A stretch of 64,000 nt of DNA. Source: Campanula takesimana. Its lineage: Eukaryota > Streptophyta > Magnoliopsida > Asterales > Campanulaceae. Under the pieces are notes generated by a model, which did not search any database, had not been told where the DNA came from, and worked only from the letters and a program-made list of their open reading frames with translations. The translations under genes and the position numbers were made by a program. The stretch lies in NCBI GenBank assembly GCA_026119855.1, contig JAOWBW010000481.1, forward strand, positions 496,001 to 560,000. The letters run 5' to 3'. This document shows positions 22,265 through 32,938 of the stretch, one piece after another; the stretch's first letter is position 1; each line of letters opens with the position of its first letter.

Positions 22265-22860
22265 GATCAACATATTGTTTCTACAATTTTTGCTCCTGTT
22301 GCTGTTTCTGAACTTCATTCCAGAGGCTATCAATCTTGTGTGATCCTGCTAGCTGCTCTTGGCTTTGTAATGCTAGCATTCAGATTTGTTCTTGCAGTCA
22401 TATGTCCATATGATAAGGTCGGTAACCTGACCACCCTATTTTGCATATCGTACTCATTTTTGGCTTTTCTCCATTAAGTATTGAATTTTTTTTACTCTTA
22501 TATGGTGATTGTTACGATATGCAGAATTGTGACAATTTTATCTATTGGCTCAAGGGATGGGGAGTAACGATATCAAGGTAAGAACAAATTCAAACTTGAA
22601 AGAGAAGGGATATAACTGAGCGTTAGAGTGTCAGGTTGGCGTGGTGGAATTCATCAGTTGGAGCCTGATCATTATGGTCGACATGGAGGAGCCTCTAGCA
22701 TTTCATACCACTGATAGGGAGCAGCTGGATGATGTTAAAGATGATATTGGGTGGCATGGTGAAGTTATTCAACAGGTTAGACAGAAAAAAGGGTATACAG
22801 ATTATTATTGGTGCAAAGACTTAAAAAGCAACCAGGTTACAAACTTCAAAAGATGGTGAA
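22265..22860 (+). other. three exon-like blocks of an unrecognised gene
   Basis: Block 1 (22265-22418, after TTCTAACAG, before GTCGGT) reads HIVSTIFAPVAVSELHS, then a hydrophobic stretch ILLAALGFVMLAFRFVLAV and ICPYDK. It looks like a membrane helix. Block 2 (22525-22577, after ATGCAG, before GTAAGA) reads NCDNFIYWLKGWGVTIS and joins block 1 in frame. Block 3 (from about 22635 after GTCAG) is open in one frame (DMEEPLAFHTTDREQLDDVK), but that frame is not the one block 2 hands over, where a TGA follows soon. The splice signals suggest real gene ancestry, either a gene relic or a captured fragment. I do not recognise the family. Confidence 0.4.
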
Positions 22861-23219
22861 TGGCTATGTGGTATGCCTTTGTCCAGGTTACATATTTATT
22901 GCTACTTACCTAAAATACTCATTTTTCTCTCTCCTAGTCCTACCCACTCACAACAACTATCCACTAACTTATGGGCTTGGGACTCTAGGGCCCCTCACTA
23001 CCAACTTATATTCTAAATAAGGACTCAACAGATCACTAATACCAGAGACACCCCTCACTTGCAAAAAGATGCAAGATGACTAAAATGCCCTCATGTCTCC
23101 TCTCACCCTTACTTTTTTTGTCAAATCATAGTCAAACTCTTATAACTAACACATAATTAACATATAAGAGTAAAAAAAAAAAATCATTTTTTTCATTTTT
23201 TTAGAAAAATAATAATATT

Positions 23220-24650
23220 ATTTGGTCAAATATGGTCAAACTCGGTCAAACAACAGTCAAACTCTTATAAATGACATATAAGACCAATAATTAACATATA
23301 GGAGTCGGTTTTTTCAACTTTTAAGAAAAAAATAATAATATTATTCGGTCAAATCTCGGTCAAACTCTTATAACTGACATATAAGACCAATAATTAACAT
23401 ATAAGAGTCGATTTTTTCAATTTTTGAGAAAAATATATAATTTTATTCCGTCAAATCCCGGTCAAACTCTTATAAATGACATATAAGACCGATAATTAAC
23501 ATATAAGAGTCGATTTTTTCAACTTTTAAGAAAATAATAATAATATTATTCGGTCAAATCTCGGTCAAACTCTTATAACTGACATATAAGACCAACAATT
23601 AACATATAAGAGTCGATTTTTTTTCACTTTTTTCAACTTTTAAGAAAAAAACATAATATTATTCGGTCAAATCCCGGTCAAACTCTTATAAATGACATAT
23701 AAGACCAATAATTAAGATATAAGAGTCGATTTTTTCAACTTTTAGGAAAAAAACATAATATTATTCGGTCAAATCTCGGTCAAACTCTTATAAATGACAT
23801 ATAAGACCAACAATTAACATATAAGAGTTGGTTTTTTTAATTTATTTTTTCAACTTTAAGAAAAAAACATAATATTATTCGGTCAAATCTCGGTCAAACT
23901 CTTATAACTGACATATAAGACCAATAATTAACATATAAGAGTTGGTTTTTTCAACTTTTAAGAAAAAAATAATATTATTATTCGGTCAAATCTCGGTCAA
24001 ACTCTTATAACTGACATATAAGACCAATAATTAACATATAAGAGTTGGGTTTTTTCACTTTTTTCAACTTTTAAGAAAAAAATAATAATATTATTCGGTC
24101 AAATCTCGGTCAAACTCTTATAAATGACATATAAGACCAATAATTAACATATAAGAGTCGATTTTTTTAACTTTTAGAAAAAAACATAATATTATTCGGT
24201 CAAATCTCGGTCAAACTCTTATAAATGACATATAAGACCAACAATTAACATATAAGAGTTGGTTTTTTTAATTTATTTTTTCAACTTTAAGAAAAAAACA
24301 TAATATTATTCGGTCAAATCTCGGTCAAACTCCTATAACTAACATATAAGACTAACAATTAACATATAAGAGTCGATTTTTTCACTTTTTTCAACTTTTA
24401 AGGAAAAAACATAATATTATTCGGTCAAATCTCGGTCAAACTCTTATAAATGACATATAAGACCAATAATTAACATATAAGAGTCGATTTTTTCAACTTT
24501 TGAGAAAAAAAAAATATAATTTTATTCGGTCAAATCCGGGTCAAACTCTTATAAATGACATATAAGACCAATAATTAACATATAAGAGTTAGTTTTTTTG
24601 TTTTCTTTTCAACTTTTAAGAAAAAAACATAATATTATTCGGTCAAATCC
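23220..24650 (+). repeat. tandem array of about 14 units of roughly 100-115 bp
   Basis: Each unit has the order CGGTCAAATCTCGGTCAAACT, CTTATAAATGACATATAAGA, CCAATAATTAACATATAAGA, a T-rich tract with TTTTTCAACTTT, then AGAAAAAAATAATAATATTATT. Unit length varies mainly through the T/A tracts. The first units (from about 23110) are degenerate and the last is cut at about 24650. Units are contiguous with no unique spacers. Confidence 0.9.
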
Positions 24651-24931
24651 CGACCACAACATGCAAGTTCAGACCCTCTTTACCAAAGAATAGGAACCCG
24701 AGAATCAAAACAAGGATTGTTTTCATATGCCCAAGTGCTTGAAACGATACTGCTGTGAGATGGAGAAAAATATCAAGGTATCGAGTCTACCAGATAAAAT
24801 AATCGTGAATTTTGTAAGAAAACAACAGAGAAGAAAATACAAAGTTGGACTTGGGTTAAAGAGTCATAAATCTGCACATTGGAATAAAATATCAAGGTAT
24901 CGAGTCTACCGGAGCTATGATCGCCGGACTT

Positions 24932-25053
24932 GTAGATCTACTCGCCGGAGTAGTAAATCTACTCGCCGGAGTAGTAGATCTACTCGTCGGCGTTGTAGAT
25001 CTTGTCGCCGGCGTTGTAGATCTTGTCGCCGGCGTTGTAGATCTAGGCCGGAG
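24932..25053 (+). repeat. 21-bp minisatellite
   Basis: Nearly six units of the form GTAGATCTACTCGCCGGAGTA or GTAGATCTTGTCGCCGGCGTT. All frames stay open across it, which explains several spurious open frames there. Confidence 0.88.
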
Positions 25054-25500
25054 AAAAAATAAAGGTAGAAGGTCACGCCGACGTCCATGGCCTCCATCGA
25101 AATTGTGGGAGGAGAGAGAGCAAAAAGGGAGGGAGATAGTGAATCGCCGGGGAGTTGGCCGGAAAGTGTGTTTTCAGCGAGATATATAGAGAGAGAGAGA
25201 GTGAGAGAGAAAGAGAGAGAGGGAGACAGAGAGCGAGTGCTGAACGCCGGTGCCGTTGAAAACGCCGGTGCCGTTGACATCGCCGTCGCCGGCGGACGGA
25301 GCTGGAGAGAGTGAGTCCCCTTTAGAGAGAGAGAGAGAGGATCTGAAAAAAAAAATAGGAGGGGGGAGAGGAAGGTTAGGACGTTAGGGTGTTATTTGGG
25401 GAGGGGTAGTTTAGGTATTTAGGTTTTTTGTTTTTTTGACTGGTCAAATGGGGGTGAGGGGTGTCTGGGGAATTAAGATCTGTTAAGAACTCCTTATTAG

Positions 25501-25713
25501 GAAATTAGAACAAGCCTCTCCTTAAAATGGAATAACACTTGTGTGTGGAGGGCCCTAAGGGAAAAACCCCCTAACTTATTTTGTTTCTCTTACTCATTCA
25601 CAACACTTACTTTTTCAACTTATTTTCTTAATCACCGTAGATATTTTTATTTAGTATCAATAAGTATGGTGGGACGGAGGGAGTATTTATTTTGTCCAAA
25701 GAGTATAATGTTA
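25501..25713. other. spacer with the right end of a Stowaway-like MITE
   Basis: GGGACGGAGGGAG before TA ends at 25683. The matching left end was not found. 25706-25713 (TAATGTTA) is the target duplication of the next element. Confidence 0.5.
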
Positions 25714-26720
25714 AGAGGTGGTCTCCCACGAGAACAAGGGGATCTGTCTCATGTATGAGACGGGTCGCCCCATGACCCATGGGCATGACCCGCCACGTGG
25801 CAGCCTCCCAGAGATCAAAATTTGTTTATTTTTATTTTTTTTTATTTTTTGAGTTTTTAAATTATTTTTTCGGCTTTTCAGCCGTTAACCAAAAGTAATA
25901 GTTACCATAACTTAATGTAATGACCGAATACTTATAAAGTAATATTGTTCATAAGTAAACGCAACACCTGTTTTACAAAAACAAAAGCTCATTTTACCCA
26001 TTTTTTTAAATGTAATACTAACTATAATTACATGTAACCCAAACAATATCTAAATGTAATTATCATTTATACTGAAATGTAATAATGCTTTTGCGAAAAT
26101 GTAAAATATTGTGTATTTTGATTTAATTTTTTGAAAAAAAGTAACATTTGAAAAGTAACAAACTCATATATATGAATGTAATTGTTTGTACAAGTAAATG
26201 TAACACTTTAATAAAAGAAATTATAACATATTTCTATAGAAAATGTAATAGTTTTACATGTAACACTAATCAAGTGTTTTTAGCTCTAAAAATGTAAATG
26301 GTTGAATTATTACTTTTTCTATACATATGTGTTACAATTATGTATAAACATTAATACATATAAGTAACACGTTCGTTACATTTTAGTTGTAATAAGTATT
26401 ACTTTTGGCAAACGAAGAAAACATAAAAAAAACACTGTTACTTTTCTATATATATGTATTACTTTTATGTATACAAACTGTTACTTTATATGTATACAAT
26501 CATTACATTATGTTATAGTAACTATTACTTTTGACAAACCGAAAAAAAAAACAAAAAAAAAATATAAAAATTTAAAAAAAAAAAGGCCCTATGAGAGGCT
26601 GCCACGTGGCAGATTCGACCCCTGGGTCCTGGAGCCGGTTCGTGAGTCGGGCGGGTGGGTCAAAAACCGACCCGTCTCATGGATGAGACGGGTATAGCAG
26701 GTCTCACGGAAGTTTTAGTC
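25714..26720. mobile_element. Mutator-like MITE family M, copy B (inverted, diverged)
   Basis: Begins AGAGGTGGTCTCCCACGAGA and ends GTCTCACGGAAGTTTTAGTC, the reverse of copies A and C. The duplication TAATGTTA flanks it (25706-25713, 26721-26728). It shares the GAGACGGGT hairpins, the CCACGTGGCAG boxes and the GTAACA/TGTTAC-rich core. Confidence 0.8.
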
Positions 26721-26787
26721 TAATGTTAATACACTGAAAATAAGATTTGGTATGCCATTGCAGAGGAGATAAAAGAAAATATTAGTA

Positions 26788-27107
26788 CTCCCTCCGTCCC
26801 AGTTTAAGGTTTTTACTCTCTTTTTTGGTCTGTCCTAGTTTAAGGTTTTTAGTTGTTTTATTCTATAAATGGAAAAGAAAGAATAATTCTTTGGAGAATC
26901 TTGCCCTCAAAAAGTTTATTTAATTACAAGAAAACCATTACTTACCTAACTTACTTTCACCCACTTGCTTCATGAATAGTATTTTGGACATTTATATCAT
27001 TCACTTTCTACTTTTGATCGACTTATTTCTTTTGTTTTTTGTCTTAATTTTTTAATAAGCGTGCATAGTCAAACTAAAAACATTAAACTGTGATGTGACG
27101 TAGAGAG
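26788..27107. mobile_element. Stowaway-like MITE
   Basis: CTCCCTCCGTCCCAGTTTAA at the left, degenerate GACGTAGAGAG at the right, TA on both sides. AAGGTTTTTA occurs near the left end and TAAAAACATTAAACT near the right. Confidence 0.78.
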
Positions 27108-27331
27108 TATTAAAGATGGATCATAAGTATTCGGGGATGGAATTGGTGATCATTCCCTTGACTACAAAAGAGTGAAAATAATTATGATGCAGTTGTGTTG
27201 ACTGTTGACAACCTTCGAGCCTTTTCACTTACTCCCTATAAACGGAGCAATTTATTAATATTTCTAATAAAATGTTTTAATTATTTGAATCAGAGTAAAA
27301 TTACACTAGTTTTTTGTTTAACAACATACTA

Positions 27332-27548
27332 CTCCCTCCATCCCAAATTTATGAGTACTTTTAGTCAAATCTATTTGATCTTTGGCTAACATTTTATGTT
27401 AAAATATTAATTAAAAAAATATTTATTAAATCACCAATAGAAACATTATTAATAAAAAAATTAAATTTGTTGGAGATTAATATTTTTATCATTAAATGTT
27501 ATTTAAAGAGTCTAATCAAAATTAACCTTAAATTTAGAACGAAAGGAG
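27332..27548. mobile_element. Stowaway-like MITE
   Basis: CTCCCTCCATCCCAAATTTA at the left and TAAATTTAGAACGAAAGGAG at the right, flanked by TA. Confidence 0.78.
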
Positions 27549-27622
27549 TAATTTTTTTCTTAAGGAAACCCCATTTTTTTTTCTTTTTAGCACAACCACC
27601 CTTATTATGAAAAAGAATAGTA

Positions 27623-27881
27623 CTACCTATGTCCCTAAATGAGTGTCCAAATTTCATTTTAAGGGACACTGAAAATCTCAACTTTATGTACAATTTGCTA
27701 GCAAATATTCATATATAATCTTGTAATCTCTTTTCCAAACATTTAGTTTTGCACGTATAAAAAGACCGGTGAAAAAAATTTCGAAAAAAAAACATTTAGG
27801 GACAAAGTTATGTTAAAAAAAGACACTCATTTTTGGACAAAGATTTTTTGAAAATGAACACTCATTTAGGGACAGAGGGAG
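27623..27881. mobile_element. Stowaway-like MITE upstream of the dirigent gene
   Basis: CTACCTATGTCCCTAAATGA at the left and TCATTTAGGGACAGAGGGAG at the right, flanked by TA. It ends about 200 bases before the dirigent TATA motif, so it may lie in that promoter. Confidence 0.8.
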
Positions 27882-28083
27882 TACAATTTATGAGTCAAAT
27901 GCACTTTACAGAATTGTTTAATTAAGAACAAATTATAGAGTTGTTCAATTTGAACCACTAAAACTCTTGTCAATAAACCAAATCATCACCAGAAATACAT
28001 GTACTGAACACACCCAAATATTATTCATTCATTCAACAACTCCATATCATCAGCTCCACTTTCTAACAAGACACTGCCCAAAC

Positions 28084-28090
28084 TATAAAA
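28084..28090 (+). promoter_or_regulatory. probable TATA box of the dirigent gene
   Basis: TATAAAA lies 87 bases before the chosen ATG. Transcription would start near 28115, downstream of the in-frame ATG at 28090, which supports translation from 28177. Confidence 0.55.
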
Positions 28091-28176
28091 TGCTCTTACT
28101 GCATATTCTCTCATTACCACAACAACAATTCCTTCTCTTATCTCATCTTCTAACCTACCCATCCACAAGCCTAAAA

Positions 28177-29271
28177 ATGGCCAATCTCAGCTCTAGCCCT
28201 CTCAAAACCACCATCTGCCTATTGTTGCTTGCCCTCTTCCTAAGTTGTGCCACGGCGGCTCGTATGCTCGATGAAGCGGGCCCGCAAACCCCTCTACTCG
28301 ATACGACCGATGATCCGATAGATGATACTGACGTGGCACCTGTGGTGGCCCCTGACACCACATTGCCAAGTGGCCAAATCCCGGCATCAGTAGCAACGCC
28401 ACCCGTGGTGGTCCCTTTGCCAACTGTACCGGGGCCGGTTGTAGCACCAGTTGCTACTACTGTGGCCCCTGTTGCTAATGTTCCCAACACCGTCACAGCA
28501 CCCGGTGCCAGTGTGGTACCGGGTGGCACATCAACAGTTGAACCCGCTGCTGTTGCCGCCGCTGGCGGAAATGGGGAGCAACCCACAATGAGCTTCTTCA
28601 TGCATGACATCCTAGGCGGGTCCCACCCTTCGGGCAGGGTAGTCACCGGGATCGTAGCCAACTCAGATGCCAACGGTCTTCCGTTCTCCAAATCCAATAG
28701 CCAAGTCTTCCCGATCAACGGTGGGGTCCCAATCAACAACATCAACGGTATCGTAAACAACAACAATGTCCCGTTCCTAGTAGGCCTAAACGGCTCACCA
28801 ACCTCAAACGTACTACAAAACAACGGCAACAACAACATCAACAGCGGTAACAACCAGCTGCCCTTTGTCTCCGCCGGTCAGCTGCCCGCAGGCCTCACCC
28901 TCCAACAACTCATGTTCGGTTCAATCACGGTCGTTGATAACGAGTTGACCGAGACCCATGAGCTAGGATCAGCCGTGCTAGGGAAAGGACAGGGCTTTTA
29001 CCTTGCTAGCTCATTGGATGGAAGTAGTCACACACTTGCATTGACAACTTTGTTCCACGGGACCGATCATGAGGTGGATGACACGATCAGCTTCTTCGGG
29101 GTTCATCGGACGGCCTCGATGGAGTCACATGTGGCGGTGATTGGTGGGACCGGGAAGTACGAGAACGCGAAAGGGTATGCTACTGTTGAAACTCTGCCTC
29201 AGGTGGATCAGCACACTACAGATGGAGTTGAAACAATCTTGCACTTCACTGTCTATCTTACTGAAGCATAG
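28177..29271 (+). CDS. dirigent protein, long ESB1/DIR-e type
   Basis: This single-exon gene encodes 364 residues from ATG 28177 (AAAAATGGCC context). Residues 1-27 form a signal peptide (hydrophobic CLLLLALFLSCATA). Residues about 40-135 are a Pro/Val/Ala/Thr-rich linker. The dirigent domain follows: it opens MSFFMHDILGGSHPSGR near 145, is interrupted by an Asn-rich insert (INNINGIVNNNN, NNGNNNINSGNN), and resumes at LTLQQLMFGSITVVDNELT through GKGQGFYLASSLDG, HEVDDTISFFGVHR and VIGGTGKYENAKGYA to the end. Dirigent proteins steer radical coupling of phenolics in the wall. The long class with a linker includes Arabidopsis ESB1, needed for Casparian strip lignin. The frame is clean and conserved motifs are present, so it is probably functional and secreted. 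Which member of the class it is, and where it is expressed, cannot be read here. Confidence 0.93.
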   Translation: MANLSSSPLKTTICLLLLALFLSCATAARMLDEAGPQTPLLDTTDDPIDDTDVAPVVAPDTTLPSGQIPASVATPPVVVPLPTVPGPVVAPVATTVAPVANVPNTVTAPGASVVPGGTSTVEPAAVAAAGGNGEQPTMSFFMHDILGGSHPSGRVVTGIVANSDANGLPFSKSNSQVFPINGGVPINNINGIVNNNNVPFLVGLNGSPTSNVLQNNGNNNINSGNNQLPFVSAGQLPAGLTLQQLMFGSITVVDNELTETHELGSAVLGKGQGFYLASSLDGSSHTLALTTLFHGTDHEVDDTISFFGVHRTASMESHVAVIGGTGKYENAKGYATVETLPQVDQHTTDGVETILHFTVYLTEA

Positions 29272-29534
29272 TCATCTTTGTGAGATTTAATTTTCACCTT
29301 GTTTATGAGTCTTGTTTGGGATTTTAAGTTGTATTTCTTTTGCTTTGGTTTGTGTATCTTTGAAGTGATATGGACTGGAAGTATGGTTTATTGTAAATTC
29401 AACATGATCATCTTTCTGAATTGAATTTTCTGCATTTTACCCATGAAAATTAAGCATTGAGAAACCAAAACTTAACAGCCGTTAAGTTTATCCGACTAAC
29501 TTTGACGCAATATTCAACCGAAGGGAAATGATAA
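29272..29534 (+). other. 3' untranslated region of the dirigent gene, then spacer
   Basis: A T-rich stretch after the stop holds TTGT-rich far-upstream-type elements. No AATAAA was seen, which is common in plants. The transcript probably ends between 29390 and 29440. 29532-29534 (TAA) is the next element's target duplication. Confidence 0.45.
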
Positions 29535-30343
29535 GACCATCTACAATGGTTCAACAACCAAATTCCATTCAACACCCACTTTATCACTCCACCACATCTT
29601 CTCTCTCCATCCACCTAATCATTCAACAACCCATCAACTTTTACACCTTCCAATGGCTTATTTAATACTTACCATTCAACACCCTCCCAACTCATCATCC
29701 TAACCCACCACTTTTATTTTATTTATATCCTTTATTTTTATGATTAGTAAAATAATAATAATAATAATAATAAATATTATTATTATTTATAATTAAAAAA
29801 ATCACACTTAATTAATGTTTTTTAATTGTAATTAAATAAATATGAGAAATAACGATAATTACTTGAATTTTGGGGGTTGAAATGGTTATTATTAGAATCC
29901 ATTTCACAAAAGAGAGGAGAATTTTTTTTGGTGTCGAAATCTAATGAAATTTATATCTTCTTATAGAGAAAAAAAAATGCTGAATTTTGGTATATTTATT
30001 TATTTATTTTTTTAATAAGATAATGCAGATAGAAAAAATGGGTGAGAAAATTAAAATCAACCAACCAGCACCTGCCACGTGTCTGAACCTGGTTGGATGG
30101 AATGAGAAACTCCGGCCACTCGCGGGCCACACTCGCCCGGACCGCGCGTGTGGCGCACGCGCCATGCCGGAGCCATTGAAGGGCAGACACGTGTCTTCTT
30201 TGCTGACCCACCTTCTGCATCAACCCTTGTTGAACCCAGCCAACACCCTCCCCTCTTCAACACCTCTTCCAACACCCCATTGCACCCATTTCACTTGTTG
30301 ACCACCATCCAATACCTAATTAAATAGGCCATTGTGGGTGGTC
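29535..30343. mobile_element. PIF/Harbinger-like MITE
   Basis: Ends GACCATCTACAATGG and CCATTGTGGGTGGTC are inverted repeats, flanked by TAA on both sides (29532-29534 and 30344-30346), the Harbinger signature. The interior has a (TAA)n tract at 29752-29790 and a GC-rich part with CCACGTGTC at 30070-30200. No transposase is encoded. Confidence 0.78.
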
Positions 30344-30429
30344 TAATGAGTCTTTATGAAGAAAATAGATTGTATTAGGTGAAAATTTTACACCCTCGGT
30401 CACAAAATACAAAACAATTTTTTTTTTTT

Positions 30430-30570
30430 TTGGAAACTAGTTACTCCTAAGTTATAAAAAAAACATTTTTTTTATAAGGTTTAAGGTTTAGGGTTCAGGG
30501 TTTAAGATTTAGGGTTTAAGGGTTAAAAAGTTGACTTCTTATAATTTATGGAGGAACTAATTTCCCCCAA
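30430..30570. mobile_element. foldback MITE with telomere-like core, copy 1
   Basis: Arms TTGGAAACTAGTTACTCC and GGAGGAACTAATTTCCCCCAA enclose degenerate repeats of GGTTTAGGGTTTA. It is the same family as 53016-53178, where the core is seen on the other strand. Confidence 0.7.
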
Positions 30571-31553
30571 AACCTACTAGATACAAAATACTCGTAGTTC
30601 TAATTCTAAGATTTTCACAAATACTTCATTCGTCCCGAAAAGTTAGTCTTTTTTTTTCGTTGTTATCGCAAATGAACTTTTAACAATATTTTAGGTTACT
30701 TTTAATTATCTCAATGAAAACTTATAACTTGTTATTGATACACCATTATAAATAGGGTTAATTGCAATTTCGGGCTTGAACTCAAGGGGGGTCTTCTAAA
30801 GGGCCCCATATTTATTTATTTTTTGCCAAATCAGGGCTCAAAATGCAAAACTTTGGTCAAGTCAGGGTTTTCTGCCGGAATTCGTTAGAAATCTCGTTAC
30901 ATCACCATGTGTCGTGCACGTAATTAACAACTTGGTTAGTTTGAAGCTGATGTTAACTACTAAGAGGTCAAATGCAAAATTCTAAAAATGATGGACAAAA
31001 TTAAAAAACAATCTCTATTTAAAATATTACACACAACCACATCCCTATCCCCAAATCAAATGCAGTTGAAACCATTTTCTCTCTCTCTCTCTCTCTCTCT
31101 CTCTTTTCATCTCTTCCAACTCTTTCCATCCCCACCAACTCTTTCGACCCCTACTTCACCATCCCCCTTCCCAACACCCATGATCGACACCACCATGGCC
31201 AACCCCTCGACCACCCACCAGATCTTCATTCCACACCCAAATGTCCCTAATAGTCATTTCCTGGTGGAGCTAAATAGATATTAAAATGCTCCTCATACCT
31301 TCCCCGTAGATTCCCCGCCATCGTCCACTTTTTTTCCAATTCGATCTTCCTTTTCCACCACCACCACTTGCCACCAATCTCCGCCGCATCTTACAAGCTA
31401 CTCGACTTCCAACCCCACTCCAAATCCGACCACACCACCCACTCCAACTACCGCCTCAATCCCCTTCTTCCTTGCCACCAACACCCCCTCTTTCCTACAC
31501 CAACCGCCACCGTCCCTCTGTCATCATCACCAATATACTCCACCCAAACACAT
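30571..31553. other. non-coding, mixed fragments
   Basis: A Stowaway left end (TTCATTCGTCCCG) lies near 30621. The GGGTTAATTGCAATTT-type terminus at 30755 matches the family seen at 17985 and 18184. A (CT)n tract is at 31079-31104. 31120-31550 is C-rich and read-through in several frames, like a captured 5' untranslated or low-complexity exon. No gene is supported. Confidence 0.45.
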
Positions 31554-32069
31554 TGTTGGGCTAATGCCTTTGAATTTGGGATGCCGAGTTAAAGGATTAA
31601 ACAACAGAGAAGATTTCGTAATTCCGGGACGGAGCACAGAAAGGGTCCGACCGGACCTGTGGAAGGACCCGGCCGGACCAGGAAGGCGTCGGAAATCAAG
31701 AGTTGGCAGACGGAAAAGATCCGCCCGAGCTAAGCAATGGATCCGGTCGGACTAAGGATAGGTCCGGTCGGACCAAGGTCTATACCCGGCCGGACCTAGA
31801 GACCTGGGAGATCAGTTTTGCCGCAGAGTTTCAGATACGCAGATGGAAAGGTTTCTAGTCAGTTTTGGACTAGAATTCGAAGTTCCTACCAGATTTTGAG
31901 ATAGACTTTTAGTGATATAAATAGAGGCCATTAGTTTAGATCAAAATCACACCTCAGATTGTCATAGACAGATTATTAGAGTGCTCAGAGAGATCTGTAA
32001 TTCTACAGTTGCACAGTTAGGAATTTTGTGATCAAAATTCGTGCAGTAATAATAGTGTGATCTTGTAAT
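31554..32069 (+). mobile_element. probable LTR fragment
   Basis: TGTTGGGCTAATGCC at 31554 could be an LTR start. GC-rich repeats of GGTCCGGTCGGAC-type follow (31640-31800), then a TATA motif (GATATAAATAGAGG, about 31913-31926) and an AT-rich tail. No partner LTR, primer site or coding region is present, so it is solo or truncated. Confidence 0.35.
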
Positions 32070-32330
32070 CGTTTCTGCAAGTATTTTAAATAAAATATCT
32101 CTCCATAAAAATGTAAGTGTTTTAGGCCAGAAGAAGTAATAAAGGTTCAAGGACCCTATGGTATCATCTCCTTAATTGGAAAAGATAAATAGATTATAGA
32201 TAAAATGCACTGGTATATAGGCATTTATTTGAAACTGACAATTTATTGCCCTGCATTTATTGTCTACAATACATAGAGAATTAAACTATAATCCATTTAC
32301 TTCTCAACATTAAATTGTTATATAAATATA

Positions 32331-32338
32331 AAGAGCAT
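32331..32338 (+). promoter_or_regulatory. TATA box of the S-protein homologue
   Basis: TATAAATA lies 74 bases before the ATG and is conserved in the duplicate copy (about 52370). Confidence 0.5.
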
Positions 32339-32404
32339 GTACCAAAAAAGAAAATCTAAAACAGATTGATCACTACCCAATTACATTTCAAGTTGTGAAA
32401 CAAC

Positions 32405-32938
32405 ATGAATTATATAATTTATATTCGAATTCTTCTCTCTCTCATCGAAGCAACGTGCATGGTTCAACAAACAATTGGGTGGTGTAATTTTTGGAATGAT
32501 GAACACGAGATTAAAATTACAAATAATATCACTAGTAGAAAGCCCATTCAGTTTCGTTGCCAATCGGGGGATTCCGATCGTGGAATGAGTAAATTATATT
32601 ATAATCAGGAGGAAAAGTGGAGCGTTTGCGCTAAATCAAACACACTTTATTTTTGTCATTTCTATTGGGGTTCAAAATGGCATCCTTTAAAAGACGCGGT
32701 TTTGGATGTTTATAATGAACGGATTTTGGACACACTTAACGTGCTTGAAAGCAAAATTGCTGAGTGGAAGATTACACAATATGGCTTCTATAGGAGAGGG
32801 ACTTACATCAATAAATCAGCCAATTATCGCATCTGGCATCGCGAGGGCTACTGGAGTATGGGTGGGAAGAAATTATATGACGGAAAAGAGAATGAGTATG
32901 AGTATAAGAATGTTTTTGGTACATGGATGATCAAATGA
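32405..32938 (+). CDS. plant self-incompatibility S1 family protein (S-protein homologue)
   Basis: The intronless frame encodes 177 residues. An N-terminal hydrophobic segment (MNYIIYIRILLSLIEATCM) suggests a secretion signal, although a Glu interrupts its end. The S1 core follows: KPIQFRCQSGDSDRG near residue 45, then EEKWSVCAKSNTLYFCHFYW, then VLDVYNE and a W-[KR]-I-x-x-Y-G-F-Y-R strand. The family are small secreted proteins; in poppy the founding member is the stigma determinant of self-incompatibility, while most homologues have unknown roles in cell signalling. The usual Cys before the final W strand is missing (AEWKI here), and the C-terminal 50 residues beyond it (REGYWSMGGKKLYDGK) are longer than usual. 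The copy at 52458 is frameshifted, so this is the better copy; it may still be functional. Confidence 0.85.
   Translation: MNYIIYIRILLSLIEATCMVQQTIGWCNFWNDEHEIKITNNITSRKPIQFRCQSGDSDRGMSKLYYNQEEKWSVCAKSNTLYFCHFYWGSKWHPLKDAVLDVYNERILDTLNVLESKIAEWKITQYGFYRRGTYINKSANYRIWHREGYWSMGGKKLYDGKENEYEYKNVFGTWMIK

Larger units (their letters stand above)
23013..25500. mobile_element. inverted-repeat element with a W-box-rich tandem array
   Basis: The left end (CTAAATAAGGACTCAACAG, then CAGAGACACCCCTCA) is complementary to the right end (TGAGGGGTGTCTGGGG, then CTGTTAAGAACTCCTTATTAG). Inside are a tandem array (about 23220-24650), a GC-rich block with a 21-bp minisatellite, and a GA-rich tract at 25180-25345. 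I could not find a clear target duplication, so the superfamily is open; Mutator-like is my guess. Confidence 0.55.

Noticed and set aside
23220..24650. CRISPR-like appearance of regular repeats
   Set aside because: The units are contiguous near-identical copies with no unique spacers, and the context is a plant nuclear transposon.
24915..25280. Open frames of about 90-120 codons on both strands
   Set aside because: They are produced by the 21-bp minisatellite and GA-rich tract; no domain is present.
28155..28853. 232-codon minus-strand open frame
   Set aside because: Antisense shadow of the dirigent coding region, caused by its GC-rich codon bias.
31120..31592. Pro/Ser-rich open frames that could be a gene
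   Set aside because: C-rich low-complexity sequence without start context, splice signals or domain.
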